Origin: Flavonifractor sp. An306
Lineage (GTDB): Bacteria; Bacillota; Clostridia; Oscillospirales; Oscillospiraceae
Direction: 5' to 3'
NCBI RefSeq assembly: GCF_002159455.1
Contig: NZ_NFIQ01000032.1
Location: 1 to 43,031, forward strand
DNA length: 43,031 bases
Shown: positions 39,524-43,031 of the stretch, piece after piece
How positions within the stretch are numbered: the first letter of the stretch is position 1
Layout: each line of letters opens with the position of its first letter
Made by a program: the position numbers and the translations under genes
The notes under the pieces: model-generated
What the model was told of the DNA's origin: nothing
Seen by the model: the letters and a program-made list of their open reading frames with translations, nothing else
Database searches by the model: none

Positions 39524-39760
39524 GTGGATATTACCAAGCTGGTTCTGAGCGTGATTGACGTGGCGGCCTGCCTGTTCCTCATCGCCGTGGTGCTGCTCCA
39601 GTCCGGCAAGAGCGCCGGCCTGTCCGGTGCCATCGCCGGTGTGGCGGACACCTTTATGGCCAAGAACAAGGCCAAGAGCTGGGACGCCAAGCTGGCCAAG
39701 ATGACCAAGTGGGTGGCCATTGGATTTATGATCCTCACCTTTGTCATCTGCCTGCTCTGA
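39524..39760 (+). CDS. secG: Preprotein translocase subunit SecG
   Basis: A 78-residue membrane protein of the SecYEG channel. Two hydrophobic helices (LVLSVIDVAACLFLIAVVLL and VAIGFMILTFVICLL) flank the conserved loop QSGKSAGLSGAIAGVADTF. The GTG at 39524 is the only start that gives the family N-terminus (MDITKLV); AGGA lies 9 nt upstream inside the folded leader. In Clostridia secG often precedes rnr and smpB; here an XRE gene lies between secG and rnr. Confidence 0.93.
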   Translation: MDITKLVLSVIDVAACLFLIAVVLLQSGKSAGLSGAIAGVADTFMAKNKAKSWDAKLAKMTKWVAIGFMILTFVICLL

Positions 39761-39767
39761 GAAACCG

Positions 39768-39803
39768 AAAAAACGCCCTTCCGACTGCGGAAGGGCGTTT
39801 TTT
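39768..39803. terminator. Terminator after secG
   Basis: A perfect 16-bp stem (39768-39783 with 39788-39803) with A6 and T6 included in the arms, so it can act in both directions. Confidence 0.95.
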
Positions 39804-39821
39804 GTTGGAAAAATGCCGGAT

Positions 39822-39886
39822 GCAACTGTTGGTTGCGCCCATTGAAAGGCCGCTTGGTGGACAAATCCGCCCCTTTCGGCTATGCT
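39822..39886 (+). promoter_or_regulatory. Control region of the second XRE-membrane gene
   Basis: GCAAC-N5-GTTGC (39822-39836), then GCCCAT, GGTGG at 39856-39860 and a possible promoter TGGACA (39858-39863), 17-bp spacer, TATGCT (39881-39886). Every block has the same distance to the next as in 18863-18927. Confidence 0.55.
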
Positions 39887-39913
39887 GGTTGGGAAAGCGG
39901 AAGGAGGAGTACC

Positions 39914-40768
39914 ATGACATTGGGAGAGAAGATCTGCCGCCTGCGGAAGGCCAGGGGCCTGTCCCAGGGGGACCTGGCCGATGCGCTGGGGGTGTCCCGG
40001 CAGTCGGTGTCCAAGTGGGAGACCGACAGCTCGGTGCCCGACCTGGACAAGCTGGTGGCCCTCAGCCGCCGGTTCGGCGTGACATTGGATGAACTGGTGT
40101 GCGGGGAAGGGGATGAGGAGAAGGAGCGCGAACCGGAGCCGCCCACGGCAGCCCAGCCCCAGGGCCGCCAGGTGCTGGGCGGGGTACTGCTGGCGGTGGG
40201 GCTGCTGGGCCTGCTGCTGTTCACCCTGCTGTGGGGGCTGGAGGGGCTGCTGCTGAGCCTGATGCTCCTGCTGCCCTTTCTGCTGTGCGGGGTCCTCTGT
40301 CTGAAGGTCCGGCTGCGGCTGGGGCTGTGGTGCGCCTGGGCGGTCTATCTGCCTCAGCAGGTCTACTGGACCATGGCCACCGGCATCACCTGGCGCCTGG
40401 TCCTCGCCACCCCCCATTTTACCCGGGAGATGAACTATTTCCGCCTGTTCATCGGCTGGGTGATGCTGGCGGTCATGGCGGCCCTGACAGTGGCCACGGC
40501 CCGCAGCTTCTCCGGCCTTCGGAAGGAGCCTACCTCCCCAATGGTGGGGCTGACCGCGGTGCTGTGGGCGGCGGCGCTGCTGATATGGCGGCTGTGCGCC
40601 CTGTTCTTTGGACTGTTTGCGGACGAGACCGGCCTCATCCAGCTGCCGGGGCTGGTGACCGGTCTGCTCCAGGGGGCCTGCGCCGCTGGACAGACCGCCG
40701 CCCTGGCGGCGGCAATCACGCTGACCCTGGCCCTGCTCCGGGGCAGGCGGAAACAGGTGCCCGGCTGA
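39914..40768 (+). CDS. XRE-family regulator with a multi-pass membrane C-terminus
   Basis: A 284-residue protein. The helix-turn-helix covers residues ~8-60 (LRKARGLSQGDLADALGVSR, then QSVSKWETDSSVPDLDKL), after which a charged Pro-rich linker leads to about six membrane helices (~90-275). The ATG at 39914 has GGAAGGAGGAG upstream. The DNA-binding part is closely similar in layout to that of 18947-19471, but the membrane part is larger and different. It sits in the usual secG-rnr interval and has its own control region and terminator. A membrane-bound sensor-regulator is inferred; ligand unknown. Confidence 0.88.
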   Translation: MTLGEKICRLRKARGLSQGDLADALGVSRQSVSKWETDSSVPDLDKLVALSRRFGVTLDELVCGEGDEEKEREPEPPTAAQPQGRQVLGGVLLAVGLLGLLLFTLLWGLEGLLLSLMLLLPFLLCGVLCLKVRLRLGLWCAWAVYLPQQVYWTMATGITWRLVLATPHFTREMNYFRLFIGWVMLAVMAALTVATARSFSGLRKEPTSPMVGLTAVLWAAALLIWRLCALFFGLFADETGLIQLPGLVTGLLQGACAAGQTAALAAAITLTLALLRGRRKQVPG

Positions 40769-40775
40769 TCCTGCG

Positions 40776-40809
40776 GGCCCTCCGGCGGCTTTGCCGGAGG
40801 GCCTATCTT
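40776..40809 (+). terminator. Terminator after the second XRE gene
   Basis: GGCCCTCCGGC (40776-40786) pairs with 40793-40803; the loop is GGCTTT and TATCTTTT follows. Confidence 0.85.
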
Positions 40810-40813
40810 TTCG

Positions 40814-40842
40814 TTGAGACCGGAAAGAAAAGGGGGTATAAT
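40814..40842 (+). promoter_or_regulatory. Sigma-A promoter of rnr
   Basis: TTGAGA (40814-40819), 17-bp spacer, TATAAT (40837-40842); leader about 25 nt with AAAGGA before the ATG. Confidence 0.82.
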
Positions 40843-40872
40843 AAGTAGAGTGAACACAGAAAGGAATTATAT

Positions 40873-42903
40873 ATGAAAGAATTACAAAAACTCACAGGAA
40901 CTTACCAGGCCACCGGCCGTGGATTTGGATTTCTCATTCCGGAGGAGGGGGAGGACTGCTTCATCCCGCCCCGGGCCCAGGGGAGCGCCTGGAACGGGGA
41001 CAAGGTATCCGCCGTCATTACCGAGGAGGACCCGGCCACCGGCCGCCGGACGGCCAGGGTGACCGGCGTGCTGGAGCGGGCCAACAAGACGGTCATCGGC
41101 GTGCTGGAAAAGCACGACCGGGCCCTGTGGCTCTGCCCGGACAGCCAGCGGCTGCCCGGCCTGATCCAGGTGGCCACCAAGCGGCGGAACCTGCGGGTGG
41201 GGGAGCGGGCGGCGGTGTCCATGACCAGCTTCGGCGGCGACCGCCATCCCCCCGTGGGCACCCTGCGGGAGACCTTCGGCCCCGCCGACCAGCGGGAGAG
41301 CGCCGTGGCGGCCATCCTGTACGGAAACGACATCCACCGGGACTTTCCCCCGGAGGTGATGGAGCAGACCCGTTCCATCCCCCAATTTGTCCAGACCGCC
41401 GCCCTGGAGGGGCGGCTGGATCTGCGGGACAAGACCATCATCACCATCGACGGGGCAACATCCAAGGACTTTGACGATGCGGTGAGCCTGGAGAAAGACG
41501 AACAGGGACGCTGGGTGCTGGGGGTCCACATCGCCGACGTGAGCCACTATGTCCAGCCCGGCACCCCCCTGGATCTGGAGGCCTATGAGCGGGGCACCTC
41601 GGTGTACTTTGCCGACCAGGTGGTGCCCATGCTGCCCGAGGCCCTGTCCAACGGCATCTGCTCCCTCAACCCCCAGGTGGACCGGCTGACCCTGTCCTGC
41701 ATCCTGACCCTGGACCGGGAGGGGGCTGTGGCGGACCACCGGATTGCCAAGACCGTGATCCGGTCCGCCGAGCGGATGACTTACGGCGACTGCAACAAGC
41801 TGCTGGCGGGGGAGGACCCGGCCCTGGCGGTAAAGTACAACCATATCCTGCCCATGCTGCAGGACATGGCCGCCCTGGCCAGGGTGCTGGAGGAGCGCCG
41901 CCGCCGCCGGGGCGGCCTGGACCTGGAGACCCAGGAGAGCCAGGTGGTGTGCGACGACCAGGGAGAGCCGGTGGCTGTTTTGCTCCGCCGCCAGGGGGAG
42001 AGCGAAAAGCTCATCGAGGCCTTCATGCTGGCCGCCAACGAGTGTGTGGCAGAGCACCTGGCCCGGGCGGGGAAACCCTGCGTCTACCGGGTTCACGAAA
42101 AGCCCTCCACCGAAAAGACCGACGCCCTGCGCACCCTGGTGGCGCCGCTGGGCTATGATCTCAAGACCGCCGACGGCCCCGGCCTGCAGAAGCTGCTGGA
42201 CTGGGCCAAGGGAAAGCCGGAGGAGGGGGCGGTGTCCATGATGGTGCTCCGCTCTCTGATGAAGGCCCGGTACGACGGGGAGAACCTGGGCCACTTCGGC
42301 CTGGCGGCCCCCTACTACTGCCACTTTACCTCCCCCATCCGCCGCTACCCGGATCTGATGGTCCACCGGATTCTCACCGCCCTTCTGGACGGCAAGTGGA
42401 ACAAGGAAGGGAAGCGGCTGACCGCTGCCGTGCCCCGGGCCGCCCTCCAGTCCTCCCAGCGGGAGCTGGCCGCCCAGCAGGCCGAGCGGGAGATTGAAAA
42501 GCGGTATCTGGCGGAGTATATGTCCCATCAGCTGGGGGAGAAGTTCACCGGCGCCATTACCGGCGTCACCCGGTTCGGCCTGTTCGTCATGGTGGCCGGC
42601 GGGGTGGAGGGGCTGCTGCCGGCGGAGGCCCTGCCCGGCGGACCCTGGGAGTACGACGAGGCCCGGCTCACCCTCCAGGGTCCCAATGGCCGGTACGCCC
42701 TGGGCATGGAGCTGGAGGTGGAGTGCGCCGCCGCCGATCCGGTGTCCGGCCAGATCGACTTCATCCTGCCCGGCGGCGTCCCCGTGCCCGCCCGGAAGCC
42801 CAAACAGGAGGAGCGGTCCAGACCGCCCCGCCGGAAGGAGGGGAAGGGCCGGGGCCGGTCCATGCACGTGCCCAAGCGCCGCAAGGGAGGGAGAAAGCGA
42901 TGA
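40873..42903 (+). CDS. rnr: Ribonuclease R
   Basis: A 676-residue 3'-to-5' exoribonuclease that degrades structured RNA, including trans-translation substrates. Order: cold-shock domain (residues ~5-150; GTYQATGRGFGFLIPEE), RNB catalytic domain with TIDGATSKDFDDAVSL (Asp 193, 199, 201, 202 bind Mg2+) and HFTSPIRRYPDLMVHR, S1 domain (~555-640; GVTRFGLFVMVAGGVEGLLP) and a basic Arg/Lys tail (RRKEGKGRGRSMHVPKRRKG). The start has AAAGGA 6-8 nt before. Its stop overlaps the following lipoprotein start as ATGA. Confidence 0.96.
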   Translation: MKELQKLTGTYQATGRGFGFLIPEEGEDCFIPPRAQGSAWNGDKVSAVITEEDPATGRRTARVTGVLERANKTVIGVLEKHDRALWLCPDSQRLPGLIQVATKRRNLRVGERAAVSMTSFGGDRHPPVGTLRETFGPADQRESAVAAILYGNDIHRDFPPEVMEQTRSIPQFVQTAALEGRLDLRDKTIITIDGATSKDFDDAVSLEKDEQGRWVLGVHIADVSHYVQPGTPLDLEAYERGTSVYFADQVVPMLPEALSNGICSLNPQVDRLTLSCILTLDREGAVADHRIAKTVIRSAERMTYGDCNKLLAGEDPALAVKYNHILPMLQDMAALARVLEERRRRRGGLDLETQESQVVCDDQGEPVAVLLRRQGESEKLIEAFMLAANECVAEHLARAGKPCVYRVHEKPSTEKTDALRTLVAPLGYDLKTADGPGLQKLLDWAKGKPEEGAVSMMVLRSLMKARYDGENLGHFGLAAPYYCHFTSPIRRYPDLMVHRILTALLDGKWNKEGKRLTAAVPRAALQSSQRELAAQQAEREIEKRYLAEYMSHQLGEKFTGAITGVTRFGLFVMVAGGVEGLLPAEALPGGPWEYDEARLTLQGPNGRYALGMELEVECAAADPVSGQIDFILPGGVPVPARKPKQEERSRPPRRKEGKGRGRSMHVPKRRKGGRKR

Positions 42904-43031
42904 CAAAACGTTGGCTCATACCGGTTCTATTACTGATGGTATTTGCTTTAGCGGCCTGCGGCGGTCAGCCGGAGGTTACGCCCACGCCGGAGGCCACTCC
43001 CACCGTGACGCCTACCCCCACGCCGGAGCCC
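42900..43031 (+). CDS. Lipoprotein, N-terminal 44 residues (cut by window end)
   Basis: An ATG overlapping the rnr stop (ATGA) opens MTKRWLIPVLLLMVFALAAC, a complete lipoprotein signal with lipobox LAAC (Cys 20), followed by GGQPEVTPTPE and a Thr-Pro repeat linker. The rest is beyond the window, so the mature domain cannot be named. Codons are AT-richer at the start than in rnr, as is common for signal peptides. Translational coupling to rnr suggests co-transcription. Confidence 0.85.
   Translation, partial: MTKRWLIPVLLLMVFALAACGGQPEVTPTPEATPTVTPTPTPEP

Overview
The window looks like a chromosomal segment of a GC-rich strict anaerobe of the Clostridia, most likely an Oscillospiraceae relative (Flavonifractor / Intestinimonas / Lawsonibacter type). 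That is an inference from gene content (group B [FeFe] hydrogenase, SLH-anchored envelope protein, DUF4358-MBOAT-DHHW cassette, BceAB-type transporter, Se-dependent molybdenum hydroxylase), from strong AGGAGG-type ribosome sites, and from TTGACA/TATAAT promoters in short AT-richer gaps. No tRNA, rRNA, CRISPR array, insertion sequence or prophage was seen.

Layout. 1-3.4 kb: the 5' part of selB and complete selA (selenocysteine synthesis and insertion, minus), then a monomeric [FeFe] hydrogenase (plus). The first ~28 bases are a fold-back copy of selB, probably an assembly artefact. 3.4-6.3 kb: a minus operon of a YheO/DauR-type regulator, a PepV-like M20 dipeptidase and a lipoprotein, divergent from niaR (niacin repressor). 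7-10 kb: an NhaC-family antiporter and an unfamiliar membrane protein with a LURP/Tubby-like N-terminus. 10-13.5 kb: DHHW protein, MBOAT O-acyltransferase and DUF4358 lipoprotein, probably wall polymer O-acylation, with an ECF-type promoter in front. 13.5-16.3 kb: a DUF4342 membrane protein with an OmpR-type two-component system. 16.5-21.2 kb: an exported protein with an apparently inactive deacetylase domain, a cysteine-desulfurase-like enzyme, an XRE regulator with membrane segments, and an SLH-phosphodiester glycosidase.

21.3-36.7 kb is the most coherent part: a purine/urate catabolism locus. Two minus operons (ygeX-ygeY-ygeW-carbamate kinase; ssnA-ygfK-xdhD) plus a uracil/xanthine permease, RidA and a divergent YheO-type regulator. 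Homologues of these genes form the cluster reported in 2023 for anaerobic urate breakdown in gut bacteria. hyuA and a separate FAD subunit (ygfM) are not in the window. Three regulatory gaps of this locus share an AT-rich quasi-palindrome (CTAAAAAATTTTTAG type), and ssnA has a ~220-nt leader with a long-range helix and an intrinsic terminator, so two layers of control are proposed: a DNA-binding regulator and a riboswitch-like RNA.

36.8-43 kb: a BceAB-type ABC transporter without its own two-component system, secG with a structured leader, a second XRE-membrane regulator whose upstream region matches that of the first one at identical spacing, RNase R, and the start of a lipoprotein cut by the window end.

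The best leads for something undescribed are the ssnA leader RNA, the shared quasi-palindrome of the purine locus, the twin XRE control regions, and the secG leader. All are read by eye and none has been tested by computation.
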